Assembly (NCBI GenBank): GCA_964558445.1
Contig: CAZLEA010000003.1
Span: forward strand, 1-64,000
Source of the DNA: CAYXVJ01 sp964558445
Lineage (GTDB): Bacteria > Bacillota > Clostridia > Saccharofermentanales > Fastidiosipilaceae
Direction of reading: 5' to 3'
DNA length: 64,000 nucleotides
The number at the start of each line of letters is the position of its first letter. Position 1 is the first letter of the stretch. The translations under genes were made by a program, and so were the position numbers. Below are positions 48,677 through 58,333 of this stretch, piece after piece. A model generated the notes under the pieces. It worked only from the letters and a program-made list of their open reading frames with translations, had not been told where the DNA came from and did not search any database.

Positions 48677-50634
48677 ATGGCAGAATCCATAAAAGGGATG
48701 CAGCGTAGTTGCCGCTGTACGGAGATCACGGAAACGATGCTGGGTCAGGAAGTGACGCTGATGGGCTGGGCTCATAAACAGCGAGACCTCGGAGGCGTCG
48801 TCTTCATCACCTTGCGCGATCGCTCGGGCGAGATCCAATTATTGATCGACGATAAGAGCCCTGATGATGCAAGATTGAAGGCCGCGAAGGTCCGCTCGGA
48901 ATATGTGTTAGCGGTTCGCGGAACACTGCAAGAACGTCAATCCGCCAATCCGAATATGAAGACCGGTGCTTGGGAACTGCACGTCAAGGAGCTTCGTATT
49001 GTATCGGAGTCTAAGACGCCGCCGTTCTACATCGAGGAGAACAGCGATGCGCGCGAGGCGCTCAGACNNNNNNNNNNNNNNNNNNNNNNNNNNNNNNNNN
49101 NNNNNNNNNNNNNNNNNNNNNNNNNNNNNNNNNNNNNNNNNNNNNNNNNNNNNNNNNNNNNNNNNNNAAGACGCCGCCGTTCTACATCGAGGAGAACAGC
49201 GATGCGCGCGAGGCGCTCAGACTGAAGCACCGTTATCTGGATCTGCGCCGAGCGGATCTCCAGAGGAATCTTCTGATGCGAAGCGAATTGACGACGATCG
49301 CCCACGATTATTTCGCGGAACACGGCTTCGTTGATATCGAGACACCGATGCTCGGTAAGAGCACGCCGGAGGGCGCACGTGACTACCTCGTACCGAGCCG
49401 CGTACATCCGGGCCACTTCTTCGCGCTTCCGCAGTCGCCCCAGCTCTACAAACAGCTGCTGATGGTGGCGGGATTCGATCGCTATATCCAGATTGCCCGA
49501 TGCTTCCGCGACGAGGATTTGCGTGCCGATCGTCAACCTGAGTTTACGCAAATCGACCTCGAGATGAGCTTCGTTAGCGAAGATGACGTGATGGCCGTGA
49601 CAGAAGGGTTCGTCTCACGTGCGATCCGAGAGATCCACGGTGTGGAGATCGATCTGCCTCTGCCACGCATGCCCTACGAAGAGGCGATGCGTCGCTTCGG
49701 TTCGGATAAGCCGGATCTACGCTTCGGTATGGAGCTTCAAGATATCAGCGAGACGGCGGCGAAGCTTGACTTCCCCCTCTTCCAAACAACGGTTGAGACG
49801 GGCGGTGCGGTTGTTGCCCTAGTGGTACCGGGCGGTGCATCGATGTCTCGCAAGGAGATCGATTCGCTCGGCGAATATGTCAAGACCTATCGCTTGAAGG
49901 GCCTGCCCTGGCTCGCCCCGGCCAGCGACAAGAGCCGTGGTTCGATTCTGAAATTCGTGACCGAAGAGCAGATCGCATCCCTCGCCGAGGAGCTGGGTGC
50001 CACAGAGGGCGACCTCATCTTGATGGGCTCCGATGAGCGAGAGCTTGTGTTAAACGGGCTGGGCATGTTGCGCTGTGAGATTGCCAAGCGTCTGGATATG
50101 ATCGACGACAGTCGTTTCAACTTGCTCTGGGTGACGGAGTTCCCGCTGTTTGAATACAGCGAGGAGGAGGGGCGCTTGATGGCCAAGCACCACCCCTTCA
50201 CATCACCGATGGAAGAAGATATGGAATTGCTCGCAAGCGATCCGGCCAAGGTTCGTGCGAGAGCTTATGATATAGTCATGAACGGCGTTGAGCTTGGCGG
50301 CGGATCGATTCGAATCCATGACCAGCAGCTCCAAGAAGACATGTTCGGCTACCTTGGCTTCACGAAGGAAGAGGCAGAAGAGAATTTCAGCTTCCTGCTT
50401 GAAGCCTTCCGCTACGGTGTACCTCCGCACGGCGGGCTTGCCATCGGCCTCGATCGCTTAGTGATGCTATTGTGTGGTGCGCCAAGTCTACGCGAAGTCA
50501 TCGCCTTCCCGAAGGTGCAGACATCTGCCGACTTGATGACAGAGGCCCCGGGGCTTGTCAGCGATAAGCAATTGGATGACTTGTCCATCGCCTTGGCTAT
50601 GGAAGAAGATGAAGCAGAAGGAAACAACGGCTGA
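48677..50634 (+). CDS. aspS: Aspartyl-tRNA synthetase, split by an artefactual gap
   Basis: The gene is interrupted by 100 N at 49068-49167. The 55 bp before the gap (49013-49067) recur exactly after it (49168-49222). Removing one copy and the Ns gives 1803 nt, an unbroken 600-residue reading frame, the normal length of bacterial AspRS. The N-terminal OB-fold (VTLMGWAHKQRDLGGVVFITLRD) binds the anticodon, FVDIETPMLGKSTPEGARDYLVP is class II motif 1, CFRDEDLRADRQPEFTQIDLEMS motif 2, and GLAIGLDRLVMLL motif 3; the bacterial GAD insert is present. It charges tRNA-Asp and is probably translated from the hisS transcript. Confidence 0.95.
49068..49167. other. Assembly gap (100 N) between duplicated 55-bp ends
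   Basis: Exactly 100 N flanked by identical 55-bp copies at 49013-49067 and 49168-49222. Merging the copies restores aspS in frame. Confidence 0.93.
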
Positions 50635-50657
50635 GCCTGTTGTCATAGAGTTAAGTG

Positions 50658-51278
50658 ATGAAGAAGAACGATCAGAAGGTACAATATATCGATCAAGATA
50701 CCGGACTTCGACCGATCGGCGTCGCACCTAAGGAAACGAATTTCTGGCGCGAACTGCTGGATTGGGTCAAGTATATTCTGGTTGCCGTCCTGATCGGCTT
50801 CCTCCTGACGAATTACGTAATTCAGCGAAACGAGGTTGTCGGCAGCTCGATGTATCCCACCTTGATCGATAAGGATCAGTTGTGGGTCGAGAAGCTTACA
50901 CCCGTCTTCGGCGAGGTGCGTAGAGGTGATATTATCACGTTTCATGTGCAGTCGTCCGATCTCGGGTCGAATACCGAAGATGATCTCGTGAAACGTGTTA
51001 TCGGCGTACCGGGCGACCACATCGTGCTGAGAGATGAAGCGATTTATATCAATGATGAATTGCTCCAAGAGCCGTATTTGACCGAGGGGACACCAACTTA
51101 TGCCAGCGCGAATCCCGAGTATAACGACTTAGTGTTGGAAGACGGTATGTATTTCGTTCTCGGGGATAATCGGACGAACAGTCGGGACAGCCGAAGCTTC
51201 GGCCCGATTGCGAAGGAACACATCATCGGCGAGGTCTGGATCCGTATCTATCCGTTCAGCCGCCTCGGTAAGCCCTGA
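50658..51278 (+). CDS. lepB: Signal peptidase I
   Basis: A 206-residue membrane protease. A cytoplasmic N-terminus of about 36 residues precedes one membrane helix (VKYILVAVLIGFLLTNYVI). The extracytoplasmic domain has the catalytic Ser64 in GSSMYPTL and Lys112 in LVKRVIGVPGD, and GDNRTNSRDSRSFGPI is box E. It removes signal peptides from exported proteins. The short 20-kDa form is typical for Bacillota. The start codon is ATG 50658, 24 nt after aspS; a GTG at 50655 is possible. It is followed by lepA. Confidence 0.95.
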   Translation: MKKNDQKVQYIDQDTGLRPIGVAPKETNFWRELLDWVKYILVAVLIGFLLTNYVIQRNEVVGSSMYPTLIDKDQLWVEKLTPVFGEVRRGDIITFHVQSSDLGSNTEDDLVKRVIGVPGDHIVLRDEAIYINDELLQEPYLTEGTPTYASANPEYNDLVLEDGMYFVLGDNRTNSRDSRSFGPIAKEHIIGEVWIRIYPFSRLGKP

Positions 51279-51335
51279 TTCGGAGTGGTGGATGGTATTG
51301 TATAATAAACAAAAAGCATATTATGAGGAGAGCAC

Positions 51336-53156
51336 ATGCCCGACCAAGGGAATAAACGTTTAGAACATATTCGCAATTTTTCTATCGTGGCGCATATCGA
51401 CCATGGGAAGTCTACCCTGTCGGATCGCCTGATCGAGCATACCGGTGCCCTGACAAGCCGCGAGATGCAGCAACAAGTCCTGGATAACATGGACATCGAG
51501 CGCGAACGCGGTATCACCATCAAGGCGCAAGCCGTGCGTATGGCTTACACCGATGCCAATAACAACGAGTACATCTTGAACCTGATCGATACACCGGGTC
51601 ACGTCGACTTCGCCTACGAAGTCTCACGCAGCCTTGCGGCTTGCGACGGCGCCATCTTGGTCGTCGATGCGGCTCAGGGAGCGGAGGCACAGACGCTTGC
51701 GAACGCCTACCTGGCGATCGACGCGGATCTGGAGATCCTGCCCGTAATCAATAAGATTGACCTACCGTCTGCCGATCCGGAGATGGTACGAGAAGAGATC
51801 GAGGACGTCATCGGCCTGGATGCCTCGCACGCACCGCTGATCTCAGCCAAGAACAACGTTAACATCGACCAGGTCTTGCAGGCCATCGTCGATTATCTGC
51901 CTGCACCCGAGGGCGATGCAACCGAGCCGCTACAGGCTCTGATCTTCGATTCCGAATACGATGCCTATCGTGGCGTCATCGTGCATGTCCGCGTCTTCAA
52001 CGGCCGGGTCAAGCGTGGCGATGAGATTCGCATGATGCATACCGAGAAGGAGTTTACGGTCACCGAGATCGGTTACTTCCGACCGGGTGAACTGATTGCG
52101 GCACAAGAACTACAAGCAGGGGATGTCGGTTACATCGTCGCCTCGATCAAGAACGTGCGCGATACGCAAGTCGGTGATACCGTCACGCTGGCGAATCGTC
52201 CGACCCCGGAGGCTCTGCCCGGTTACAAGCCGGTCCAACAGATGGTATTCTGCGGACTCTATCCGCAGGACAATGCACGTTACCCCGATCTCAGAGATGC
52301 ACTCGAGCGTCTGCAGATCAATGACGCGGCCTTCTCCTTCGAACCGGAGACGTCGGCGGCGCTTGGTTTTGGTTTCCGATCTGGCTTCCTTGGGCTTTTG
52401 CACTACGAAATCGTACAGGAACGCTTGGAGCGCGAATTCAACATCGACTTGATCTCAACTGCACCGTCGGTTGTCTATAATCTGACGAAGATGGATGGCA
52501 CGACGATGGTGCTCGACAACCCGACCAACATGCCGGATCCTGCAGAAATCGACAGCATGGAGGAGCCGATCGTGAAGCTTACCATGTTCACACCCAAGGA
52601 GTATGTCGGCAACATCATGGAGCTGTGTCAAGAACGCCGCGGTCGCTACATAGATATGGAGTATCTCGATACGAAGCGTGTCAGCTTGCACTACGAGATG
52701 CCTCTAAACGAGATTATCTACGACTTCTTCGATGCCCTGAAGAGTCGTTCGCGCGGTTATGCCTCCATGGACTATGAGTTCTTGCGCTACGAGAAATCGA
52801 ACCTTGTGAAGCTGGATATTATGCTAAATGGCGAAGTCGTCGACGCCCTGTCGTTTATCGTCCACGAATCGAAGGCCTATGCTCGCGGCCGTCGCATGAC
52901 GGAGAAGCTCAAGGACAACATCCCGCGCCACCAGTTCGAGATTCCGATCCAGGCGGCTATCGGCGGTAAGATCATCGCCAGAGAGACCGTGCGAGCCTTC
53001 CGCAAGGATGTGCTTGCCAAGTGCTATGGCGGTGATATCTCGCGTAAGAAGAAGCTTCTCGAGAAGCAGAAGGAAGGTAAGAAGCGCATGCGCCAAGTGG
53101 GCAGCGTAGAAGTACCTCAGGAAGCCTTCATGGCTGTCTTGAAATTAGATGAGTAA
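51336..53156 (+). CDS. lepA: Elongation factor 4 (LepA)
   Basis: A 606-residue translational GTPase. The G1 motif IVAHIDHGKSTLSDRL near residue 13, G3 DTPGHVDFAYEVSR and G4 NKIDLPSADP are present, then the EF-G-like domains and the LepA-specific C-terminal domain (YGGDISRKKKLLEKQKEGKK), which contacts the ribosomal PTC region. Its role is in back-translocation or ribosome assembly. GAGGAG precedes the ATG. A -10 TATAAT is at 51301-51306. A perfect 10-bp hairpin follows the stop. Confidence 0.97.
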   Translation: MPDQGNKRLEHIRNFSIVAHIDHGKSTLSDRLIEHTGALTSREMQQQVLDNMDIERERGITIKAQAVRMAYTDANNNEYILNLIDTPGHVDFAYEVSRSLAACDGAILVVDAAQGAEAQTLANAYLAIDADLEILPVINKIDLPSADPEMVREEIEDVIGLDASHAPLISAKNNVNIDQVLQAIVDYLPAPEGDATEPLQALIFDSEYDAYRGVIVHVRVFNGRVKRGDEIRMMHTEKEFTVTEIGYFRPGELIAAQELQAGDVGYIVASIKNVRDTQVGDTVTLANRPTPEALPGYKPVQQMVFCGLYPQDNARYPDLRDALERLQINDAAFSFEPETSAALGFGFRSGFLGLLHYEIVQERLEREFNIDLISTAPSVVYNLTKMDGTTMVLDNPTNMPDPAEIDSMEEPIVKLTMFTPKEYVGNIMELCQERRGRYIDMEYLDTKRVSLHYEMPLNEIIYDFFDALKSRSRGYASMDYEFLRYEKSNLVKLDIMLNGEVVDALSFIVHESKAYARGRRMTEKLKDNIPRHQFEIPIQAAIGGKIIARETVRAFRKDVLAKCYGGDISRKKKLLEKQKEGKKRMRQVGSVEVPQEAFMAVLKLDE

Positions 53157-53160
53157 TCAG

Positions 53161-53193
53161 ATAAGCCGGCTAGCGAGTGCGATGCCGGCTTAT
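53161..53193 (+). terminator. Hairpin after lepA
   Basis: ATAAGCCGGC (53161-53170) pairs perfectly with GCCGGCTTAT (53184-53193) around a 13-nt loop, 5 nt past the lepA stop. Only a short T run follows, so it may be a weak terminator. Confidence 0.55.
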
Positions 53194-53237
53194 TCGCCTC
53201 GTTTGAGGAGATATGACGATTTGGAGGAGCGAAACGT

Positions 53238-55196
53238 ATGAACGAACCTATTTCCAACGATAAGTATTTCAAACTCTTGGCCGGCGAGTACAAGACCGTG
53301 CGTGAAGCCAGAGGCGAGATCCTGCGCCTGCAAGCTCTTCGCGAACTGCCCAAGGGTACCGAGTATTTCTTCAGTGACCTGCATGGCGAAGACGGCTCGT
53401 TTATCCACTTGATGCGTTCGGCATCCGGTAATATTCGGACCAAGATCCGTGAACTCTACGGAAACTTGCTGACGGAAGTCGAACAGAATCAACTGGCAAA
53501 CCTGGTTTACGATCCGCAGCAGATTATCAACTTGATTCGCCAGACGGGCCGCGAGACAAACGAGTGGATTCGCATCACGATCATCCGCCTCTCGGAGCTC
53601 TGCCGCTATATCTCGTCGAAATATGCGAGAGAAGACGTGCAGCGCAAGATGCCGGTAGAGTATGCCGCTGTCCTCACCGAGTTGCTCTACGTCGGTGCAG
53701 GCGACTTCGATCGCCAGTCCTACAATAACCGCATCATCGCCTACATCATCCAAGACGGTAACGCGGACGACTTCATCTGTTCGCTCTGTGAGATGATTCA
53801 GCGCATCTGTGTGAACTACCTGCATATTATCGGCGATATCTACGATCGCGGTAACGGCCCGCATCGCATCATGGAGGAGCTCATCGAATTCGATGAAGTC
53901 GATATCCAGTGGGGTAACCACGATGCGCTCTGGATGGGCGCCGCAGCCGGTAACGAAGTCAGTATGTGTAACGTCATACGGGCCGGTATTCGCTACAATC
54001 TCTTTGATGCACTAGAAGATGGTTACTCGCTCAATCTGCGCGCACTCTCCAACTTCGCCCAAGAGGTGTACAAGGGCGATCCTGCCACCCAATTCGTGCC
54101 CAAGAGCATCGCACCGGAAGACTACGATGCCGTCGATATGGGTATCGTGACCAAGATGCATAAGGCGATCTCGATTCTCCAATTCAAGCTCGAAGGACAA
54201 CTCCTGGAGCGACATCCTGAGTATGGTATGGAGGACCGCATAGTCTTGAAGAAGATCGATTATGAGCGCATGGTCTATATACATGACGGTCAGGAATATC
54301 CTCTGCTCGACACGCACTTCCCAACGATCGATCCTAAGGATCCGCTGAAGCTCAGTCGTCAAGAAGAGGACTTGATGGCCGCGATCCGCAGCTCCTTTAT
54401 GCACTCCGAGCCGCTGCATCGCCATATCTCCTTCCTCTATTCGCACGGCAGCATGTACAAGAGCGTGAACAATAACTTGCTCTACCACGGCTGCGTACCG
54501 ATGAACGAGGACGGCAGCTTCACCGAGATCGAGTTCGACGGCAGAACCTACAGCGGTCGCTCGCTGATGAACTATTTCGGTGTTCAGATGACGACGGCGT
54601 ATCACAACCGCGGCGACGAAGCGTACCAGAACGAGTGCGACATGATGTGGTATCTCTGGTGTGGGGCGAAGTCTCCTCTATTTGGTAAGAGCAAAATGGC
54701 CACCTTCGAAATCTATTTCCTCGCCGATAAGTCGACGCACAAGGAGATCTCGAATCCGTACTATAAATTTACGGAAGACCCGGATACTTGTGATCGCATC
54801 TTCGACGAATTCGGTCTGGATAAACATACCGCTCATATCATCAACGGTCATGTGCCGGTCAAGAGCAAGGACGGGGAGAAACCCGTCAAGGCCGGCGGCA
54901 AGCTCTTCGTCATCGACGGCGGCATATCGAAGGCCTATCATTCGAAGACCGGTATAGCAGGCTACACGCTGATCTTCAACTCGCATCATCTAGCCCTCGC
55001 AGAGCATCACAACTTCGCACAGATCGAGAGTGATATGGGCAGCTATACGCCGAACATGCAAATTGTCGACGTGATGCCCAAGCGACTCAGCATCGCAGAT
55101 ACGGACTTGGGGACAGAGATCGACTCCAAGATCAAGGATCTGGAGACTCTAATCGATGCCTACGAAAAGGGCTTGATGAAGATGAAGATGAACTAG
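53238..55196 (+). CDS. fbp: Fructose-1,6-bisphosphatase, class III
   Basis: A 652-residue enzyme of the class III (Firmicute) type, in the metallophosphatase fold. Metal-binding motifs are FSDLHGEDGSF near residue 45, IIGDIYDRGNGPHRIMEELI near 200, WGNHDALWMGAAAG, YHGCVPM and NGHVPVKS. It hydrolyses fructose 1,6-bisphosphate for gluconeogenesis and requires no relation to class I or II enzymes. The length matches the Bacillus Fbp (about 670). GGAGG precedes the ATG. In a window rich in glycerol genes it would channel triose phosphate to hexose. Confidence 0.95.
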   Translation: MNEPISNDKYFKLLAGEYKTVREARGEILRLQALRELPKGTEYFFSDLHGEDGSFIHLMRSASGNIRTKIRELYGNLLTEVEQNQLANLVYDPQQIINLIRQTGRETNEWIRITIIRLSELCRYISSKYAREDVQRKMPVEYAAVLTELLYVGAGDFDRQSYNNRIIAYIIQDGNADDFICSLCEMIQRICVNYLHIIGDIYDRGNGPHRIMEELIEFDEVDIQWGNHDALWMGAAAGNEVSMCNVIRAGIRYNLFDALEDGYSLNLRALSNFAQEVYKGDPATQFVPKSIAPEDYDAVDMGIVTKMHKAISILQFKLEGQLLERHPEYGMEDRIVLKKIDYERMVYIHDGQEYPLLDTHFPTIDPKDPLKLSRQEEDLMAAIRSSFMHSEPLHRHISFLYSHGSMYKSVNNNLLYHGCVPMNEDGSFTEIEFDGRTYSGRSLMNYFGVQMTTAYHNRGDEAYQNECDMMWYLWCGAKSPLFGKSKMATFEIYFLADKSTHKEISNPYYKFTEDPDTCDRIFDEFGLDKHTAHIINGHVPVKSKDGEKPVKAGGKLFVIDGGISKAYHSKTGIAGYTLIFNSHHLALAEHHNFAQIESDMGSYTPNMQIVDVMPKRLSIADTDLGTEIDSKIKDLETLIDAYEKGLMKMKMN

Positions 55197-55219
55197 TCGC
55201 GAATCCAAAAACATGACAC

Positions 55220-55248
55220 TTGCCCGATCGGCACTTAGGCCGTATAAT
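55220..55248 (+). promoter_or_regulatory. Promoter of tRNA-Leu
   Basis: TTGCCC (55220-55225), a 17-nt spacer and TATAAT (55243-55248) lie 17 nt upstream of the tRNA. Confidence 0.8.
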
Positions 55249-55264
55249 AGCATAGGTGTCAATC

Positions 55265-55347
55265 GCGGTCGTGGTGGAATTGGCAGACACGCTGGATTTA
55301 GGTTCCAGTGAGAAATCGTGCAGGTTCAAGTCCTGTCGACCGCACCA
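55265..55347 (+). tRNA. tRNA-Leu (anticodon TAG)
   Basis: An 83-nt tRNA with encoded CCA (55345-55347). The acceptor stem GCGGTCG/CGACCGC pairs perfectly, anticodon stem CTGGA/TCCAG encloses loop TTTAGGT with anticodon TAG, a long variable arm follows as expected for a class II tRNA, and the T-arm carries TTCAAGT. It reads CUN leucine codons. Confidence 0.95.
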
Positions 55348-55355
55348 AACAGACG

Positions 55356-55404
55356 AATCCGGTTCTTCAACGATTGTTATAATGGTTGGAGGACCGGATT
55401 TTTT
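55356..55404 (+). terminator. Rho-independent terminator after tRNA-Leu
   Basis: A 16-bp stem (55356-55371 with 55385-55400, three G-T pairs) and 13-nt loop are followed by TTTTTT. The loop contains TATAAT (55378-55383) preceded by TGT, an extended -10 that could serve the following HD gene. Confidence 0.88.
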
Positions 55405-55447
55405 GTTCGCCTAATTTGAACGTAACGTGCATCGGGAGGATCATAAG

Positions 55448-55939
55448 ATGAAGATTGCAGATGTCATCACGAAGATGATTGTTGAATCCAACGGTAACCG
55501 CAGAGATATCAGCCATTTCTTGAAGGTGTACGCTTATGCCAAGACCATCGGTGAGGCAGAGGGTTTGGATAAGAAGACGCAGGAGATACTGGAAGTGGCA
55601 GCTGTGATCCATGATATCGCCTGTCCGCTCTGCAGAGAGAAGTATGGCAGTGTTGCGGGACCGCTCCAGGAGGCGGAGGGGATGATCCTCGCCAAGACAT
55701 TCCTAGAAGCCTTCGATGTAGACGAAGCGTTCGCCGAGCGGGTGATCTATTTGGTCGGACACCATCACACGCTAGACGAGGTCAACGGTCTCGACTATCA
55801 GATCCTGATCGAGGCCGATTATCTGGTCAATGCCGACGAGAGCGCTTACCCCGAGGCCGATATTCATGAGATGATGGAACAGATCTTCAAGACGAAGACC
55901 GGCACAGAATTGCTACGCTCTATGTATCTTGCGAAATGA
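55448..55939 (+). CDS. HD domain-containing protein
   Basis: A 163-residue metal-dependent phosphohydrolase. RRDISHFLKVYAYAKTIGEAEGL carries the first His, VAAVIHDIACPLC the HD pair, and IYLVGHHHTLDEVNGLDY and LIEADYLVN the later His and Asp. These fit the small HD-superfamily proteins of Bacillota that may act on nucleotides. The substrate is unknown. GGGAGG lies 8 nt before ATG 55448. A possible promoter lies in the loop of the tRNA-Leu terminator. It converges on the CmpB-type gene. Confidence 0.87.
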   Translation: MKIADVITKMIVESNGNRRDISHFLKVYAYAKTIGEAEGLDKKTQEILEVAAVIHDIACPLCREKYGSVAGPLQEAEGMILAKTFLEAFDVDEAFAERVIYLVGHHHTLDEVNGLDYQILIEADYLVNADESAYPEADIHEMMEQIFKTKTGTELLRSMYLAK

Positions 55940-55964
55940 TCGTATTTGTGACTCAGCGGTCTGC

Positions 55965-56750
55965 TTAATCTCTGCTCCTTTTTTCCTTGAGCTCCTCAGT
56001 TATATGGCGCAGGTGTTCTCTTAGATGATCGAGCGCATCGTTGTAGCGGACGGAGCGAAGCTTCGGGAAGGCCTTCAGTAGACGACGCTCCTGATTGTTA
56101 ATCCGTTTATAGAGATCTTGATGGGCCTCTTCGAGAAACTTATGAATCTGACCGTCACGAAGCTTGGATGTGAGCATGCCCGGCTGCTCCGTGATCGCTG
56201 CAGCAGCTTCGCCGATCCTGCTCGCGAGCTCTTGCAGTTTGGCCTCGAAACCGGAGAAGGCGGTCAGTGTATAGACCAAATCGCTTAGCATGAGCGCGAA
56301 TAAGCCGAGCGATAGAATAGACAGGGCGAGAGCAGGCAGAGAATCGGTAACCGAGACCACGAACGGGTGGACATAGTGCACGGCGATGACGCTTAGTGTG
56401 CCGAAGGCGACGGCCCCTCTGAAGCACACCCGTCCGTTGATGTTCAAGAAGCACTCGGAATAGTCCCACCAACGGGCATGGAACAGCTTCTCCATTACCC
56501 AGGACGTGACGTATTCGAGGATGCCGGTCACGAGTGCACCGACGAGGAAGAGGGCTACGGGATTATGGATGTCGCTAAGTAACAAGATGACAAGCAGAGC
56601 CCCCGAACCATAAATCGGCAAGTAGGGACCGTTTAGGAAGCCGCGGTTGATGAATTTCTTGGCGGGAATCGAACAGACGATTTCTTCCCAGATCCAGCCG
56701 ACCATGCTATAGAAGACAAACCAGAGATAATGTGTTTCCAACCAGGTCAT
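55965..56750 (-). CDS. CmpB-type putative ABC transporter permease
   Basis: A 261-residue membrane protein of the ABC_trans_CmpB family. SMVGWIWEEIVCSIPAKKFINRGFLNGPYLPIYG near the N-terminus is the hallmark, and about five membrane helices follow to residue 155. The C-terminal 100 residues are charged and helical (IHKFLEEAHQDLYKRINNQERRLL). The family name implies a permease, but no ATPase is nearby and the role is unproved. The gene is divergent from ybaK across about 100 bp and converges on the HD gene with 25 nt between stops. Confidence 0.85.
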   Translation of the reverse strand: MTWLETHYLWFVFYSMVGWIWEEIVCSIPAKKFINRGFLNGPYLPIYGSGALLVILLLSDIHNPVALFLVGALVTGILEYVTSWVMEKLFHARWWDYSECFLNINGRVCFRGAVAFGTLSVIAVHYVHPFVVSVTDSLPALALSILSLGLFALMLSDLVYTLTAFSGFEAKLQELASRIGEAAAAITEQPGMLTSKLRDGQIHKFLEEAHQDLYKRINNQERRLLKAFPKLRSVRYNDALDHLREHLRHITEELKEKRSRD

Positions 56751-56847
56751 AAATCACCATGCGTACCCTTCCGACTGCTTTGGGAACCAGCCATATAGAT
56801 TTAGTTTTAACTATAACCGATATCGTATAGGATGGACAATATCAGAG

Positions 56848-57324
56848 ATGAAACAACATACACACAAGACGAACGCCATGCGAACTCTGGATCGTAACCG
56901 AATCGCCTATCAGGCACACGAATATGTCGATACTGATGCAATCAGCGGTATCGAGGTAGCAGATGTGCTGAAGCAGAACCCGAAACAAGTCTTCAAGACC
57001 TTGGTAGCCGTGGGTCACTCGGGGGAACACTACGTCTACCTGGTTCCCGTTGACTGTGAGCTAGACCTCAAGAAGGCAGCAGCTATAGTGGGTGAGAAGA
57101 GCATGTCGCTGGTCAAGGCCAAGGAATTACTTCCGCTCACCGGCTATGTACACGGCGGATGCTCTCCTATTGGTATGAAGAAGCCTTATCGAACCGTGAT
57201 CGATCAGACAGCGGCAGGCTTCGAGACGATTTTCTTCAGCGCGGGTAAGATCGGTTATCAGATCGAGCTCCCGCTTCGTTCACTGGACAGTGTATTGGCA
57301 TATAAATTGGCGGATTTGGTCTAG
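56848..57324 (+). CDS. ybaK: Cys-tRNA(Pro)/Cys-tRNA(Cys) deacylase YbaK
   Basis: A 158-residue protein of the YbaK/ProX editing family. NPKQVFKTLVAVG near residue 50 contains the catalytic Lys, YVYLVPVDCELDLKKAA and GYVHGGCSPIGMKKPYRTVID match the conserved core. It hydrolyses Cys-tRNA(Pro) made in error by prolyl-tRNA synthetase. It stands alone on the plus strand, and its stop is about 150 nt from the convergent isomerase gene. The start at 56848 has no strong ribosome site. Confidence 0.93.
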   Translation: MKQHTHKTNAMRTLDRNRIAYQAHEYVDTDAISGIEVADVLKQNPKQVFKTLVAVGHSGEHYVYLVPVDCELDLKKAAAIVGEKSMSLVKAKELLPLTGYVHGGCSPIGMKKPYRTVIDQTAAGFETIFFSAGKIGYQIELPLRSLDSVLAYKLADLV

Positions 57325-57475
57325 GCTAGAGGTCTCTACATCGCAATTGATTACGAAGCATGATTCGCCCCTCTCAAACAGAAAGAGCCCTCCTTGAATT
57401 CGTCCTAAGAGAGCTCTGTTATATGATTCGACCGCTAAATCCGATCTCCGTATTGTGGTGTCTGTATCGCCGAAT

Positions 57476-58333
57476 TTACTCGTAGCTATATCCTGCTTCA
57501 TCCAGTACGCCCTTCAGTGCTGCTACCGCGGCATCGAAGGCATCGCCCGGTGTATCGTACGAGTACTTGTGCTTCAGCCCCTCGTGTTGCAGTGAGCCGA
57601 GGCCGACGAAGTTTGCGAGGTGAGGCTCGAGTGTGAGTACTCGTCCGGCATCCTTCTCATAGAATGCGGCGAGGACTTCCGCTATACCGCCATCACCCTT
57701 ACCTGCCGGTACGACGGTACCGTCTTCTGCCAGCGCATCCTTGATGTGCAGATAGCGTGTGTAGGGTTTGAACTCGGCGAAGATCTCGGCGGGTTTCTCA
57801 CCGCACTGTACGTAGTTCGCCGGGTCGAAGATGCCGCCGAGTGTCGGGACCTGCTTCAGCAGCTTCAGCGTACGCTCTGCCGTGCTACCGTAGATACCGC
57901 TCTCGTTCTCGTGGCAGAGTGTTACACCCTCGGCTTCTGCAAGCTTGGAGATGCGCCCGAGCTCAGTGAAGATATCGGCTTCGAAGGCCACTGCCTCCTC
58001 ATCCGTCCCTATGAAGAAGCTGAACATACGAATCTGCTTGGCGCCGAAGATCTTGGCGGCAGCCAGTGCACGCTCGAAGCGACGCTGGTGCTCCTCTTGC
58101 TCATGGAAGGAGGTCTTCCCTAGCGGAGAGCCGATGCTCCAGACCTTGATGCCTGCTGCATCCAGTTTCTCCTTCACAAGTACTAGCTCATCGTCGCTTA
58201 GGTCTGTGACCGTCTGACCGTCGACACCACGGATCTCAAGTAATTTGATCTCGTTTCGTTGCAGCGCGAGAATCTGCTCGTCAAGCTTAGGGGATGCTTC
58301 GTCGGCAAAAGCACATAATCTAAAATCAGCCAT
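57476..58333 (-). CDS. Sugar phosphate isomerase/epimerase family protein (second copy)
   Basis: A 285-residue xylose isomerase-like TIM barrel. VGLCHENESGIYGSTAE-type elements (GVTLCHENESGIYG near residue 140), GGIFDPANYVQCG, YLHIKDALAEDG and GRVLTLEPHL are the metal-binding strands with Glu, Asp, His and Glu. It is distinct from the 1040-1912 protein. The family includes hydroxypyruvate isomerases and inosose epimerases; the substrate is not evident, but the nearby GH43 and zinc dehydrogenase genes suggest sugar degradation. It is transcribed away from them. Confidence 0.87.
   Translation of the reverse strand: MADFRLCAFADEASPKLDEQILALQRNEIKLLEIRGVDGQTVTDLSDDELVLVKEKLDAAGIKVWSIGSPLGKTSFHEQEEHQRRFERALAAAKIFGAKQIRMFSFFIGTDEEAVAFEADIFTELGRISKLAEAEGVTLCHENESGIYGSTAERTLKLLKQVPTLGGIFDPANYVQCGEKPAEIFAEFKPYTRYLHIKDALAEDGTVVPAGKGDGGIAEVLAAFYEKDAGRVLTLEPHLANFVGLGSLQHEGLKHKYSYDTPGDAFDAAVAALKGVLDEAGYSYE

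Noticed and set aside
48677..50634. aspS looks frameshifted in the middle
   Set aside because: Same 55-bp duplication around a 100-N gap; merging gives a continuous 600-residue protein.
57377..57420. Terminator-like inverted repeat AACA/TGTT with inner GAGC/GCTC between ybaK and the isomerase gene
   Set aside because: The stem needs a bulge and has no T tract on either strand; not convincing.
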